Source: Ginsengibacter hankyongi (GTDB lineage Bacteria > Bacteroidota > Bacteroidia > Chitinophagales > Chitinophagaceae). From it: a DNA stretch of 64,000 bases. Every line of letters begins with the position of its first letter. Within the stretch, counting starts at the first letter, position 1. The stretch spans positions 124,001 through 188,000 of the forward strand of contig NZ_VYQF01000003.1 of assembly GCF_008710285.1 (NCBI RefSeq). The letters run 5' to 3'. This document shows positions 34,967 through 45,235 of this stretch, piece after piece. Made by a program: the position numbers and the translations under genes. The notes below the pieces were generated by a model. It was not told where the DNA came from. It was given only the letters and a program-made list of their open reading frames with translations, and did no database searches.

Positions 34967-35596
34967 TTATATTTTAATTAAAGCGGCTTTTTCCGCATTG
35001 ATGATCTTTCTCCATTGAATATAACCCTGCACGCCTATAACAAAAAGAATAACTGTGAGGGCAGCAAACAATGGTAACTGCTTATAAAATAACAATGGTA
35101 CCCCAAAAGCATTAGACACATTCAACAATATCCAGTTTTCTATCTTGCGTTTCGCCAACAGCCACATGCCGGCCCATGCAGTAGCGCTTACCCATGCATC
35201 CCACAGCGGAACTGTTGATGGAGTAAAATTTTTAAGTAGCAAAGCAAGTATTACAAAGCTGCCCGCAATAATCCCTGCTACCGTTATCCAGTCTCTTCGG
35301 CTACACGTAGAAATCTTGACCGGTGGTAAATTTTTCTTTTTAATCCAATACCACCAGCCATATATACTCATAACGATATAATACCCGTTCAGCAGTGATT
35401 CAGCATAAAGGCCGGCTAACAATAATATATAAACAGAGAGCACTGTAGCTGCAATGCCTGCCGGATACAACCATATATTGTTAACTTTGGCCAGCAGTAC
35501 TTCTGCCACGCCTAATGCTACAGCCAGCCATTGTAGCCAATCAGTTTCTGCTACCTGTTTAAGCATCAAATACCACCATTCATGTATCGCCATCAT
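34967..35596 (-). CDS. pnuT: PnuC-family vitamin transporter, probably thiamine-specific (PnuT-like)
   Basis: The 209-aa protein (start ATG 35596; a TTG at 35611 would add five residues) has seven membrane segments, NNIWLYPAGIAATVLSVYI early on, and tryptophan-rich GWWYWIKKK and NAFGVPLLFYKQLP segments typical of PnuC carriers. The TPP riboswitch immediately upstream indicates thiamine rather than nicotinamide riboside as substrate; Bacteroidota thiamine carriers of this type are called PnuT. It is the first gene of the operon. The family call is firm, the substrate rests on the riboswitch. Confidence 0.88.
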   Translation of the reverse strand: MMAIHEWWYLMLKQVAETDWLQWLAVALGVAEVLLAKVNNIWLYPAGIAATVLSVYILLLAGLYAESLLNGYYIVMSIYGWWYWIKKKNLPPVKISTCSRRDWITVAGIIAGSFVILALLLKNFTPSTVPLWDAWVSATAWAGMWLLAKRKIENWILLNVSNAFGVPLLFYKQLPLFAALTVILFVIGVQGYIQWRKIINAEKAALIKI

Positions 35597-35640
35597 TACA
35601 TTAAATTTCAATAATACTCACTGCTTATACTTATGTATTA

Positions 35641-35792
35641 TTCTCATTCCTACGCCGGTATTATCCGGATCAGGTATTTGAAAAAAAAGACAATCTGAAT
35701 CAGCTTTCTTTCAATGGGTATAATCTCAGCCTTTCTTTCAGTGATAATTATGACTTTTTTTAACGAATTATCACAAGGCACCCCTTGAGTTT
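35641..35792 (-). promoter_or_regulatory. TPP (THI-box) riboswitch
   Basis: On the minus strand the conserved parts are in the right order: ACTCAAGGGGTGCC (35777-35790), then GGCTGAGATTATACCC (around 35720-35735), then ACCTGATCCGGATAATACCG followed by GCGTAGGAATGAG (35643-35675). The terminal CTCA/TGAG closes P1. The optional P3 arm is enlarged, which explains the 150-base length. It lies about 45 bases before the carrier gene, and would shut the operon off when thiamine diphosphate is abundant. Confidence 0.95.
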
Positions 35793-36154
35793 TGTGTGGC
35801 AAAGGTAAGTAAATAGAATTTTTTCTGGTTTATGTATAATTAAAAGATTAATGGTTACTCAGTCGTTTTTAGTGCAAAAAAATGTTATTTCAATCTTGTA
35901 TTTTATAAAAAATATTTCTATCTTGTTACTGTTTATATTCGATCGCATGTGCGGTATCGGGTTTGGTCCGAAAAGAGAATATTACCACCTTAATAAAGTT
36001 GAATAATGAGTCTCTTCGTATGTTAGCCTGTAGGAATTGTTGATCTGACTGTCTTCATTTGCGGTTAATTACCTGTCTTGTGTTCTCAGAAGGAGCTTCA
36101 AAACCGAACGTGAGTTATGGAACATATTTCTTCTTAAAAGGTGTTTTTTATTTT
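35793..36154. other. Non-coding stretch upstream of the SelU-like gene
   Basis: About 360 bases between the riboswitch and the plus-strand gene. It should contain both promoters. I saw no rhodanese-domain coding sequence in any frame, which matters for the neighbouring gene, and no other feature. Confidence 0.35.
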
Positions 36155-36778
36155 ATGCACTTTCCTGCTTCACCAACCTTCATCGTTTTGTGCGGCAAAA
36201 CCGGCTCAGGCAAAAGCCTGCTAATCCATCAGCTCGAAGCCTCGGGTTACCCGGTAATTAATTTAGAAAAGATTGCTTCACACCGCGGTTCCGCATTTGG
36301 CGGGTTATTGCTTCCACACCAACCCTCACAAAAGGAATTTGAAAACGAAATTGAAAAGGCCTTTCTTAACCATGCTTCTGCCAAATACATATTTATTGAA
36401 CAAAAACCGTCTTCTTTAGGCAAAAGAAAAATCCCTGCCTGGTTGTATGCAAAAATAAATGAAGGAATTATCGTGCACCTGAATATTGACAAGCAAGCAA
36501 GAATTAATAATATACTTAAGGAATATAAGGCTGCCGGAAAGGAGAGTTTTATAATTGCCTTGCATAAATTAGAAAGGCGTTTAACAGTGGCAGTTATAAA
36601 AGAAATGGAAGCACTACTGCGTGCGGAGAATTTTGAAGTATTTATAGAAAAAATGCTCGATTATTATGACAATACTGCAAAATACCAGTTACCAAAAAAG
36701 GCTGATATGGTTTTAAATGGCCAGGGAGAAGATGTCGCCGTTATGAAAAAACAGTTATTACACGCATTACACCTATAG
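36155..36778 (+). CDS. SelU-type P-loop protein without the rhodanese domain
   Basis: From ATG 36155 (207 aa) the protein has a P-loop GKTGSGKS (14-21), INLEKIASHRGSAFG (35-49) and PHQPSQKEFENEIEKAF, which match the nucleotide-binding half of tRNA 2-selenouridine synthase (SelU/YbbB), where HRGS-FG and QPSQ are conserved. SelU normally starts with a rhodanese domain of about 130 residues that carries the catalytic Cys; it is missing here and not coded nearby. An upstream start at 36059 would add 32 non-homologous residues. The P-loop half binds geranyl diphosphate and tRNA in SelU, so a stand-alone form may do part of that or a different job. Confidence 0.75.
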   Translation: MHFPASPTFIVLCGKTGSGKSLLIHQLEASGYPVINLEKIASHRGSAFGGLLLPHQPSQKEFENEIEKAFLNHASAKYIFIEQKPSSLGKRKIPAWLYAKINEGIIVHLNIDKQARINNILKEYKAAGKESFIIALHKLERRLTVAVIKEMEALLRAENFEVFIEKMLDYYDNTAKYQLPKKADMVLNGQGEDVAVMKKQLLHALHL

Positions 36779-36838
36779 ACACGAATTATTATGGTTCTGC
36801 CATTCATTCAAACGAAGAGTAACTCAATCGTGCGTTTA

Positions 36839-38713
36839 TTATTTCTTAACCGCATCAACTTTATCATACGCCAAGCCGCTTGAGCCTTCTCCTCTCCCGA
36901 CCTGCTTTCTGTAGCCATACCAGTTTACCACAGAACCATTGTACCAGCGGGTTCGCTGGAAGGTGGCTGAAAGCTGCACGCCGGCCCTGGGTACCTCTTC
37001 TTCATTAATAAAATAAGCTTTGGCTTTTATATCATCATCGTCTATGCCTTCCCGTAATAACTGTGTTAGGGGCCTTATGTGTGTAAATTCGTTATTAAAT
37101 AACCGGGGCATTGACGCACGCTGTAGTTTAATTTGCCTGTTTTTATCATCCGTATGAACAGGAATAAACGGAATCCAGTTTTCAGGAACGGTATTGGCTA
37201 ATGTATAGCGGAACATTGCGTTTACGTCGGTGTCGTTAGCAACAGGGGTTGTGTCAAGCTGTTGCAATTCATCACTAAATGCTCTTGCATTATTATTGCC
37301 GTCAAGCGAGCTTCCTAATTCATCAGGCAAGAAAGATTCAATAGCCCAGACACTATTGGTCATTTCATCTCTCACAAAATATACTTCTTCATTTGGTTCG
37401 CGCTCGAGATTCTTAACCACGTTTGGCAAAACCAACAGCCTCGTATCTGTAGGCGTGTTTCTTATTCCATCAGGATTCAATGTACTTAAGTTGTACATAC
37501 CCCAACCCGCCCAGTTATCAGTGAGTCCCTGGGTTGCTGATTTTATAAAGAACTGCTGGCCGAACACGTCGGTAACTACAACACCTTTTATTTCACATAA
37601 AGTACCAACGGGTACCCGGTATGGAACCAACAACCAGTCAGTGTTATACATCAATGCATATTCGGTAAAAATTAATTTCGGCAGATCAGTTGTTTGCGCA
37701 TTGATGTTTCCCAAATCAACTTTTCCATTTTCAAATTGCCACCAACGCGAATTAGGTGCGCCTGCAAACTTCGCTTCAACAGGTATTACAGATAACAACT
37801 GATCTTTTACATTAAGCATATCATTTGCAGAAGCATCTCCTGATAAACCATCTATGGGCTCTGCAGGCTTATTATACAAATCAAAAGAAAACCAATCGAG
37901 ATCACCGGAATAATATTGGTCTGCAGAAAGTATAATGTTCTTTGCATCTTCTCCCGGTAAAGCACAATCGAACTGGTACTCTAATTTAGAAGGAAGCCAT
38001 GCGGAACTTGTTACATCATTAAAATCATAGGTGCTCATAAACCAGCTAACATAAGCCTGTATAGCATCTAACACTAGAGAATTATCGCCATTGCCTAATA
38101 TAAGACTATTGATAACATTGGTTTGGTTATTAAGAATAGCCTGGTATAGTGCGAATCCGTCGAAATATCTGCCCACACTAGCATTCACCATGCTCACATA
38201 TTTTTCATTGCTCAATGATTTTACTTTATTTATAATGGTTTGATTGCTGTCGCCCACACGCACTTCATCAATTTTACTGAAAGGGAATAATTGAACTAAC
38301 TTACTCCTGTAAAATTTACTGCTATTTGTTGCCGACATACTGTGCGTATCTGCAGCATGATCAATACTTCTTAGAAAAACATAGGCAGTGTCTAACTTAC
38401 TTTTAAAATCAAGACGGTAAGGCATATTCTCAATTCGCTCTTCCAAAGGAATACTGTCGTCAAACGGTTGTGCGTTACCGTTAGCCGTCTTTACCTGGGT
38501 GATGGCAGTTGTTTTCATATAGATTTTAGAAAAGATAGCCGAGCCGGTATCTTCTCCATGCAATTCTCCAAACTGCCATTGCCGTGTGAGCATCCACAAT
38601 GCATCATATACACCGGCCTCTAATACTTTATCAAACTCTGCATGCCTGGGCCTCGATTCTAACCGGTTCCAGGCTCTGAATGGCTCACAGGAAAATGTAT
38701 CTATTCTTGGCAT
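36839..38713 (-). CDS. Giant-protein operon, last gene: 624-aa conserved protein of unknown function
   Basis: No signal peptide or membrane segment. The N-terminus (FDKVLEAGVYDALW then MLTRQWQFGELHGEDTGSAI, about residues 27-60) is a motif I recall from uncharacterised proteins of several phyla that occur beside partners like its neighbours. Much of the rest is predicted beta/coil, with aromatic-rich segments (RWWQFENGK, WAGWGMYNL). The gene starts 2 bases after the 2166-aa gene's stop (38716/38713), so they are cotranslated. Function unknown; it may be a structural or cargo subunit of an assembly made by the operon. Existence as a gene is certain, role is not. Confidence 0.85.
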   Translation of the reverse strand: MPRIDTFSCEPFRAWNRLESRPRHAEFDKVLEAGVYDALWMLTRQWQFGELHGEDTGSAIFSKIYMKTTAITQVKTANGNAQPFDDSIPLEERIENMPYRLDFKSKLDTAYVFLRSIDHAADTHSMSATNSSKFYRSKLVQLFPFSKIDEVRVGDSNQTIINKVKSLSNEKYVSMVNASVGRYFDGFALYQAILNNQTNVINSLILGNGDNSLVLDAIQAYVSWFMSTYDFNDVTSSAWLPSKLEYQFDCALPGEDAKNIILSADQYYSGDLDWFSFDLYNKPAEPIDGLSGDASANDMLNVKDQLLSVIPVEAKFAGAPNSRWWQFENGKVDLGNINAQTTDLPKLIFTEYALMYNTDWLLVPYRVPVGTLCEIKGVVVTDVFGQQFFIKSATQGLTDNWAGWGMYNLSTLNPDGIRNTPTDTRLLVLPNVVKNLEREPNEEVYFVRDEMTNSVWAIESFLPDELGSSLDGNNNARAFSDELQQLDTTPVANDTDVNAMFRYTLANTVPENWIPFIPVHTDDKNRQIKLQRASMPRLFNNEFTHIRPLTQLLREGIDDDDIKAKAYFINEEEVPRAGVQLSATFQRTRWYNGSVVNWYGYRKQVGRGEGSSGLAYDKVDAVKK

Positions 38714-38715
38714 AG

Positions 38716-41700
38716 TTAATTTTGTTTAGGAAGTTTAACATCAGAAAAATCCATTACTACCTGTACGCCTAAAGGATTGGTATCCTCATTTCTGAACTGC
38801 GGTGGCACTACTTCGGAAAATACTCCGGGTAGAATCTGGCTCAGGTACGTATTATCAAAATGATCCGGCTCAACCGCCCTATTCTTTGCAAGCTCAACGG
38901 TATCTATAATGGTATATACTAAATCATCCCATGCCCACTGATTAGTTACCTGAGGTGTTACAGCAAGTAACAAAGATTGTGGCGGCGACGCATTTGGATT
39001 ATTATAGTTAAATGTAATGCCAGTGGTTTGTTCTTTGGATGGAATAATTTCAATCCATTCATCAATAATAAATCCTGATTGGACGCCTGCAATTTGTAAC
39101 TGTTGAGGATTCATCACAACCAAAGAGAGCGAATCGCCTGCGGGAGTAAAGGTGGTAGGAAATTCAATTCCCAGCCAATAATCACCTGCCGTGTATGGCA
39201 ACTGAACCGGCTCAACCGTTGCAACATCTAAATTATAAATATCAGTTGTTTCAATAACCATCGAAACATCATAAACACGTTCCCGCACTTTTGCCACATT
39301 TTGCAGCCAGTCTTCAACTGCAAGCGCCCCGCCGTTTCTTGCTATTTTTTGAGAAGGAATCAGCGCTAACTCGGTTTGAATACTGGTTACTTCCAACGGT
39401 GTGTATAATGGATTAATGATTGCATTTTTGCCCAATATTATTTTTACAAGCTCTGTGAGTTTTTGCACCTTCAACTTGGCAGTTGCAATTGTTGCCAATG
39501 CCGTGAAGGCTGTAGCCGCCTCACTTTCACGTGATACAGCCTGGTTATAAATATTTACCAGTTGCTGTAATAAAGTTGTGCCGCGCTGCGCGTCTGTTGC
39601 ATTCACATCGAACGGTATAGAAAGTGCATTGGGTAGCCCAAGGAAAACCGCATTGTTGAGATGCGTGAATACATCATCCGTTTGCGATGATGTAAGAACT
39701 ACATCGCTTATATGTGTTTTGCCACTTAAAACATCGGTAAGAAATGGCTCTGCAGCAACACTTTGAATAAATATCTGTAAAGACTTGTATGCCCCGGAAA
39801 CTCTTTTGTTCAATTCATCGGCATCCCAGTTGCCGGTATTACCGGGGTTAATAACGTCGTTGGGTAAACGTAAATCGCTGTCCCCTGCATATTTCGCATT
39901 ACTGATCATGTTACGGATATGATTCATCAATATATATATTTCTGATAAAGATTTATCATCCAGGCTCCATGAACCGTCTTTCTCTTTTATATTTACTGAA
40001 AGGCCGGATTGATAATCATTATTTGTTTTCCTGTATAAATTAATAATGATTTCCGCAAATTCATTTTCCGCACCGGGGATTAAAAAAAAGTCAAGCGGCT
40101 GGAGATTTAATGAACTAATGGAGAAACTTGTTTTTGTTACTACTTTATTAATATCAGTTTTTGTAAGAACATATTTAATAGCACTTGCAGGCCCTAATGT
40201 AATTCCTAGCCAGTTATTAAAAGTGGGTTCGGTTAATGAACGTATGGTACTGTTACTTCCCCACCCTGCCGGGATTTTTGTTGAATCGGAAGTTGCCTCA
40301 AAGTTAAGCACCACCCGTTGTGTTACAACAATACCATTTCTTGCAGTGTCTATAATTTGTGCCTCAGGAATATTTTGACCTTCCGCCAGCGCAGTTAACA
40401 TGGCACTTGCACGTACATGGTTCCCTAACACCATCTGGTAAACGCTTTCAGACATTGCCAGATCGCCTAATGCATCAAAGGCATCTGCCATACGATCGAT
40501 CTCTTCAATAATTAAATCATAAGTTTCATTTTGCGGATCGCCACTGAGATTTGCATTAATTACGTTTTTTATTTCGGAAGGAAAATTTGCATAATTATTT
40601 GCCTTCAAAAGGTCTGCTATCGTTTCATCTTTAATTGCAGGATTTCCCGGCCAATCTACCGCGGCATGTACTGTATCCAGTATTGCTGAGCCATTCACAA
40701 CCAGGCTTACATAAGTAGGCTCACCGTTAGCAGTTTCATCAACCTTTTGTTGTAAAGGAAATGCCTGCCGCAACGGTTGAATATATTTATCAAGTTCCAT
40801 CGACTGGTATTTATCATGAAGTCCTCTTTCAAACTGAAACCCAAGTATAGCACCGAGTTCCTGTCCATTGCGAATACCTTCTATTAATTGCATTGCCATA
40901 CGTACACGGGCAGACGAAATATTTACAGCAAGCCTGTTAGCGATATCCTCGGCAGAAGTATTGTTCGTCATATATGCATTGCGCAAAACCGCAGCAGCAA
41001 TTGCCTGGCCGATTGAAGGGCCATGAATAAAGCCCTGATTGGTTGTATCATGATAAACAGGCTTAGTTGCATCCAGTTTAAAGCTTCCGAGTGTTTGCTG
41101 ATCATTAAATACTTCTTTTCCTTTATCTCTTCTTAAATTCTCCATGTATCCATACGCGCCTAAAAAAAGACCATTAGCATGCTTGCCTCTTTGTTGCTGC
41201 AAACGCTTTACCACAAAGCCAAGCAACCATGAATCCAGGCGATAAGTACACAAATCAATATGCTCTGCCATTAATATATCAAGGCTCTCTGTGGGCACAC
41301 GTTTCAATGCCGTTACTGCATCACGAATATTGCTAAGTTTATCAAAGAATTTTTTATGATTATTATTGAATAAAGCGGGGGTCTGAGTTTTTACCCTGTC
41401 AAGATAATTGGCTACTGAATGAGTATTTGTATTTATAAAATTATAAAAGGGATTAGCTGTTGTGGTTGATGGTAATGCAAGATCCGTTACCAGGTCTGAT
41501 AAATTCTTAAACAGGAAATGCCATTTAGTGAGATATTTACTTTTGTAGGCACCATCCTGGAAAATTTTATAATGATAATGATTAGTATCCCCGGTTGAGC
41601 GCCTGCTTAATTCCTGAATTACATTTTCGGACTGCAAAATATTTAAAGCAGCTTCCTGGTAACCTTGCAATAATGATTGACGGAGCATCACAAACAACAT

Positions 41701-44700
41701 GGTGTTGAAAGGTATGCGGGTCGGGTCGCCGACTTTATTGCCGCCCAGCATATCATTTGCATTGGCGGATAGAAGCCAGCTTAAATAATCAGTTTTTAAA
41801 AGACTGTCGGATTCAGGAATTGTATCTATCAAATTGCCGGTTACCGATAAATTATTCTCCACGAGACGTGCTACAAATAACCTGGATGCATCAAACTGTT
41901 GTAATATGCGTGAATATTGCGTGTTCCTCAGAAGCCACGGAAATAAGCCTTGTAGTTTTTCATCAATAAAATCAAAGGATGGAGTAAAGACACCATCTAT
42001 TATCTGGTTCTTAAAAATTTCTGTTAAGCCATTTGGTCCAAAATTATCAGTGGCTTTAAAATTAGTGCTGAAGCCTTCGCTTGAAGCATTAGGCCCTTTC
42101 GCAATGTTGATGGCATATCTATAAAAATAATCAAGCGATGTCGCATTCAAGCCAAGCATTTGCACAAAACGCTGTTGAGGATCTTTTCCGGCTTCGTCTA
42201 AATTGCCTGAATAAATAACATGCTGATTGCGAAGATCGGTCCAGGTGTCCTTAAACATATTCAGCAGCCGGTACAAACGCATATCATAACGCTGCTGCAG
42301 TTTACTTTCAAGCGCTGATGAACTAACAGCCCAGGGCAAAATCGTTTGCGCCTCACCGATAGTAAGCGCCGGTATAGACGTGCTGTACAATCGTAATTGA
42401 GAAAAAGCCGTAGTGGTTAAAATCCCATAGGGCTGCATCCCGACCCGAACGGACGGAACCACTCCTCTTCCAAAACAATAATTAGTAAAGAAATCTTCGG
42501 TGCGGCGTATGTTATCATAGGTAAACATATCATCCCACATTTCTTCCATATAGTGGCCTAATGAAACACCCCACAAAGCCCGGTTAGCGGCATAAGCATT
42601 AGCAATTTCAAGATTGGATGCATCGTTTGCAAATTGCATTACGGTATTATCGATACCAAGGGCATCACAAAAATATTTTCCATCTGCTATGTTGAATAAA
42701 TTTGTTTGAGAAGGATCATACTTAAGATTATTTATCTCAATATCATAACGCTGTTGCACATCATCATCGCTTTGCCAACCGGATTTCGCCTCATGGGTAT
42801 TGTTGGTAGGTGTTCCCACTTTTAAAAAGTTCATTCCATCTACTCCGTAAATATGATTGGTAAATAATTGCTCAACCAATTGCTTTGAATTGGCTGCATC
42901 CGTATTTTTTATACCGAGTACTATCAGCCTGTCGATACCATTGTTGTATTCATCATCGGTAATATCAAGTGTAACACCCATTCCTTTTAAAACAGCAATA
43001 TCATAATCGGTCATCCACTTTAAGCCTTCATCAATATTCATGTTACCATTGGCATCAATGGTAAATAAAGAAAGATCATTAAACTTTTGCGGATCCAATC
43101 CTAACTGCAATTTATCATCTATCGGATTGCCTATTGCTATACGTGTAAACTGATCGCCTTTCATGGTAATCACAGCAAAGCGCTCTGGCAGACAGTTAGC
43201 ATGAGGAGCACTCGTCCAGTCCCCATCTTTTGAACTAACGGCGGGATACACGAAAGGATTCGGTATATTATTTACGAAATCTTTATGGCTTACAGATTTT
43301 ATCTTATTAAAAGCATTTTGAACATTAGCCATTTGCGATGCCACTATATGGAGGCTGTTTAGAAATACAACATAGGTCGTCTGTTTAAGTTTGGCAAGGT
43401 CTTTACTCTTGGTGATAAGCTCGTTGAAAAGACCAGCTGTATTAATAAAAAAGCTCTTGAACTTATTTATCAGAAAATCCTGTTCTATGCTTAATGATGA
43501 AAGTTCGGTAAGAATTTTTTGAAGATTCGAATTTATTAGAGGTATAGTTTTCTGTGCGACGGCTACTTTCATAATCCCCAGGCCATTACTGTTCAGGGGT
43601 AGTTTTTTTAAAATATTATTTATAGAATCAAGAATATTAATAGCATCAATAATTTTTGCGGAAGGATTTGTTTGTAGAGCGTTTATATTTTGCGGAATAG
43701 TTGCAGGGTTTAATACCCTTGCCACCCATGAAGCCCGGTGAGTACCTAAAGCAGCACACAGTGTTTGCCATGCACCCATTTGCAAATCTTTATCTCCACC
43801 TGCTGCCCACCATAATTTCCAGAATTGCTTTCCGGCATCTTGTTCATTTGCAGTTAATGCTTCTTCATGAGTCATCACAAAAATATCATCAGGATAAATA
43901 CGTACCCACAACTGGTTAATTAACTGCGGCGGAGCGGGCAGATAAACAGGTTTCGGAAAATTATCTCCAACACTTGCAAAGCCACCAATAACGCTAATTA
44001 CACTTTGATTAAAATAACTACTTATGAGTGTTTTGCCTGAAGACTGGGATTTATTCGCAGCAGCATAGCTATTTATCCGGTCGACTGATTTTTGTACTTC
44101 TGTATTGATAGATGCAAATAAATTTTGCAGGGTTTGTATTTGCCCCGGCTGTGATTCCGGTATAGGCGCCTGTATTGCTTTTGCGAGGGAAGCTATACGT
44201 GGCTCAAGATAGGTTTTATATCTTTTTATTACATTGTATTTCTGACTTTGCTGTTGATTAAATCGTTTGATTTTTACCAATGCTTTGATGCCGCTAAAAT
44301 ACACATCCCCTGTTTGCATGGCTGGCGGCCCCGGAAGATTATTTAGTAAAGGAAGTGTTGTTGTAGCAAACGCATTACTTAAACTAATAATTTCCGTTAC
44401 CAGGGGTTGAACGGTATCCTGCACAAATTTCTTCCATGCGGCATCTGCGTGCAATTTATCAATGGAAGCAGTTACAGTATTTAATTGGTTTTGTATATCT
44501 GTTTGGAGTTCCTGTATGCGGGCTCTTTGTACTTTTTCTATATACTTTAATGCTTTAACTTTCTCATCAAGGCTTTGATAAAAACTTTTTATACCGTTTA
44601 GTGTGTTAGTAATATAATTGTATAAAGGCTTTTTGTTTTTAACATCAGTATAAGGAGTTCTTTTTTTATTAACTCCATTTAATATTTGATGAGTCGTATC

Positions 44701-45216
44701 AATAGAGATGAAAGAATCTATCAATACCCGGGCAGGCTCAATGGCACTAATATCTATAATTTTTGTTCCGTTAATTGCATTAGCTAATTGGATTATAGCT
44801 GCATTCAGTTTCTGGCTATCGGGGGCAAATGTATTTTGCGAAGCAGTAACAACGAGTAACATGTCTTTCTGCATGTCACCAAACAATTGTTTCAGCCACC
44901 CTTTTTCTTTTATTGAAATAACACCCAATGATTGAACTGGAGTTATTAATCCCGTAGCGTCGGTAGTTAAAGTGCGTATATTGTCGCCCGTTATATTGGC
45001 TTGGGTGTTGATTGCTTCAATTTGTACGAATGCCATTCCTTCCAAAACCGACTCAACTGTGGCGGTTACCTGCAGGGATTGTTTTGATACCTGCATGAAC
45101 CTTGTCTCAGTGCGCACAGGTAATAACAAAAAAGGAATCGCATCAGTATGTTGAGCGACACTATTTCTTATATCGTTTAAACGGGGATCTTCTACTTGTG
45201 CATGAATCGTTGACAT
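38716..45216 (-). CDS. Giant-protein operon, fourth gene: 2166-aa conserved protein of unknown function
   Basis: At 2166 aa it is the largest gene in the window. No signal peptide is seen. The N-terminal LLLPVRTETRFM (about 30-41), the LWVRIYPDDIFVMTHEEALT segment (about residue 430) and the SWVARVLNP region are conserved in huge unannotated bacterial proteins and suggest a shared fold of the first 550 residues. A long helical/coiled-coil stretch lies between about residue 210 and 400. The rest is a mix of helical and beta segments, with no enzymatic motif that I can name. It is embedded in the operon between a 19-base and a 2-base gap. It is likely a scaffold of a large complex; this is inference from size and company. 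Confidence 0.85.
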   Translation of the reverse strand: MSTIHAQVEDPRLNDIRNSVAQHTDAIPFLLLPVRTETRFMQVSKQSLQVTATVESVLEGMAFVQIEAINTQANITGDNIRTLTTDATGLITPVQSLGVISIKEKGWLKQLFGDMQKDMLLVVTASQNTFAPDSQKLNAAIIQLANAINGTKIIDISAIEPARVLIDSFISIDTTHQILNGVNKKRTPYTDVKNKKPLYNYITNTLNGIKSFYQSLDEKVKALKYIEKVQRARIQELQTDIQNQLNTVTASIDKLHADAAWKKFVQDTVQPLVTEIISLSNAFATTTLPLLNNLPGPPAMQTGDVYFSGIKALVKIKRFNQQQSQKYNVIKRYKTYLEPRIASLAKAIQAPIPESQPGQIQTLQNLFASINTEVQKSVDRINSYAAANKSQSSGKTLISSYFNQSVISVIGGFASVGDNFPKPVYLPAPPQLINQLWVRIYPDDIFVMTHEEALTANEQDAGKQFWKLWWAAGGDKDLQMGAWQTLCAALGTHRASWVARVLNPATIPQNINALQTNPSAKIIDAINILDSINNILKKLPLNSNGLGIMKVAVAQKTIPLINSNLQKILTELSSLSIEQDFLINKFKSFFINTAGLFNELITKSKDLAKLKQTTYVVFLNSLHIVASQMANVQNAFNKIKSVSHKDFVNNIPNPFVYPAVSSKDGDWTSAPHANCLPERFAVITMKGDQFTRIAIGNPIDDKLQLGLDPQKFNDLSLFTIDANGNMNIDEGLKWMTDYDIAVLKGMGVTLDITDDEYNNGIDRLIVLGIKNTDAANSKQLVEQLFTNHIYGVDGMNFLKVGTPTNNTHEAKSGWQSDDDVQQRYDIEINNLKYDPSQTNLFNIADGKYFCDALGIDNTVMQFANDASNLEIANAYAANRALWGVSLGHYMEEMWDDMFTYDNIRRTEDFFTNYCFGRGVVPSVRVGMQPYGILTTTAFSQLRLYSTSIPALTIGEAQTILPWAVSSSALESKLQQRYDMRLYRLLNMFKDTWTDLRNQHVIYSGNLDEAGKDPQQRFVQMLGLNATSLDYFYRYAINIAKGPNASSEGFSTNFKATDNFGPNGLTEIFKNQIIDGVFTPSFDFIDEKLQGLFPWLLRNTQYSRILQQFDASRLFVARLVENNLSVTGNLIDTIPESDSLLKTDYLSWLLSANANDMLGGNKVGDPTRIPFNTMLFVMLRQSLLQGYQEAALNILQSENVIQELSRRSTGDTNHYHYKIFQDGAYKSKYLTKWHFLFKNLSDLVTDLALPSTTTANPFYNFINTNTHSVANYLDRVKTQTPALFNNNHKKFFDKLSNIRDAVTALKRVPTESLDILMAEHIDLCTYRLDSWLLGFVVKRLQQQRGKHANGLFLGAYGYMENLRRDKGKEVFNDQQTLGSFKLDATKPVYHDTTNQGFIHGPSIGQAIAAAVLRNAYMTNNTSAEDIANRLAVNISSARVRMAMQLIEGIRNGQELGAILGFQFERGLHDKYQSMELDKYIQPLRQAFPLQQKVDETANGEPTYVSLVVNGSAILDTVHAAVDWPGNPAIKDETIADLLKANNYANFPSEIKNVINANLSGDPQNETYDLIIEEIDRMADAFDALGDLAMSESVYQMVLGNHVRASAMLTALAEGQNIPEAQIIDTARNGIVVTQRVVLNFEATSDSTKIPAGWGSNSTIRSLTEPTFNNWLGITLGPASAIKYVLTKTDINKVVTKTSFSISSLNLQPLDFFLIPGAENEFAEIIINLYRKTNNDYQSGLSVNIKEKDGSWSLDDKSLSEIYILMNHIRNMISNAKYAGDSDLRLPNDVINPGNTGNWDADELNKRVSGAYKSLQIFIQSVAAEPFLTDVLSGKTHISDVVLTSSQTDDVFTHLNNAVFLGLPNALSIPFDVNATDAQRGTTLLQQLVNIYNQAVSRESEAATAFTALATIATAKLKVQKLTELVKIILGKNAIINPLYTPLEVTSIQTELALIPSQKIARNGGALAVEDWLQNVAKVRERVYDVSMVIETTDIYNLDVATVEPVQLPYTAGDYWLGIEFPTTFTPAGDSLSLVVMNPQQLQIAGVQSGFIIDEWIEIIPSKEQTTGITFNYNNPNASPPQSLLLAVTPQVTNQWAWDDLVYTIIDTVELAKNRAVEPDHFDNTYLSQILPGVFSEVVPPQFRNEDTNPLGVQVVMDFSDVKLPKQN

Positions 45217-45235
45217 AATTGTTCAGTTATATACT

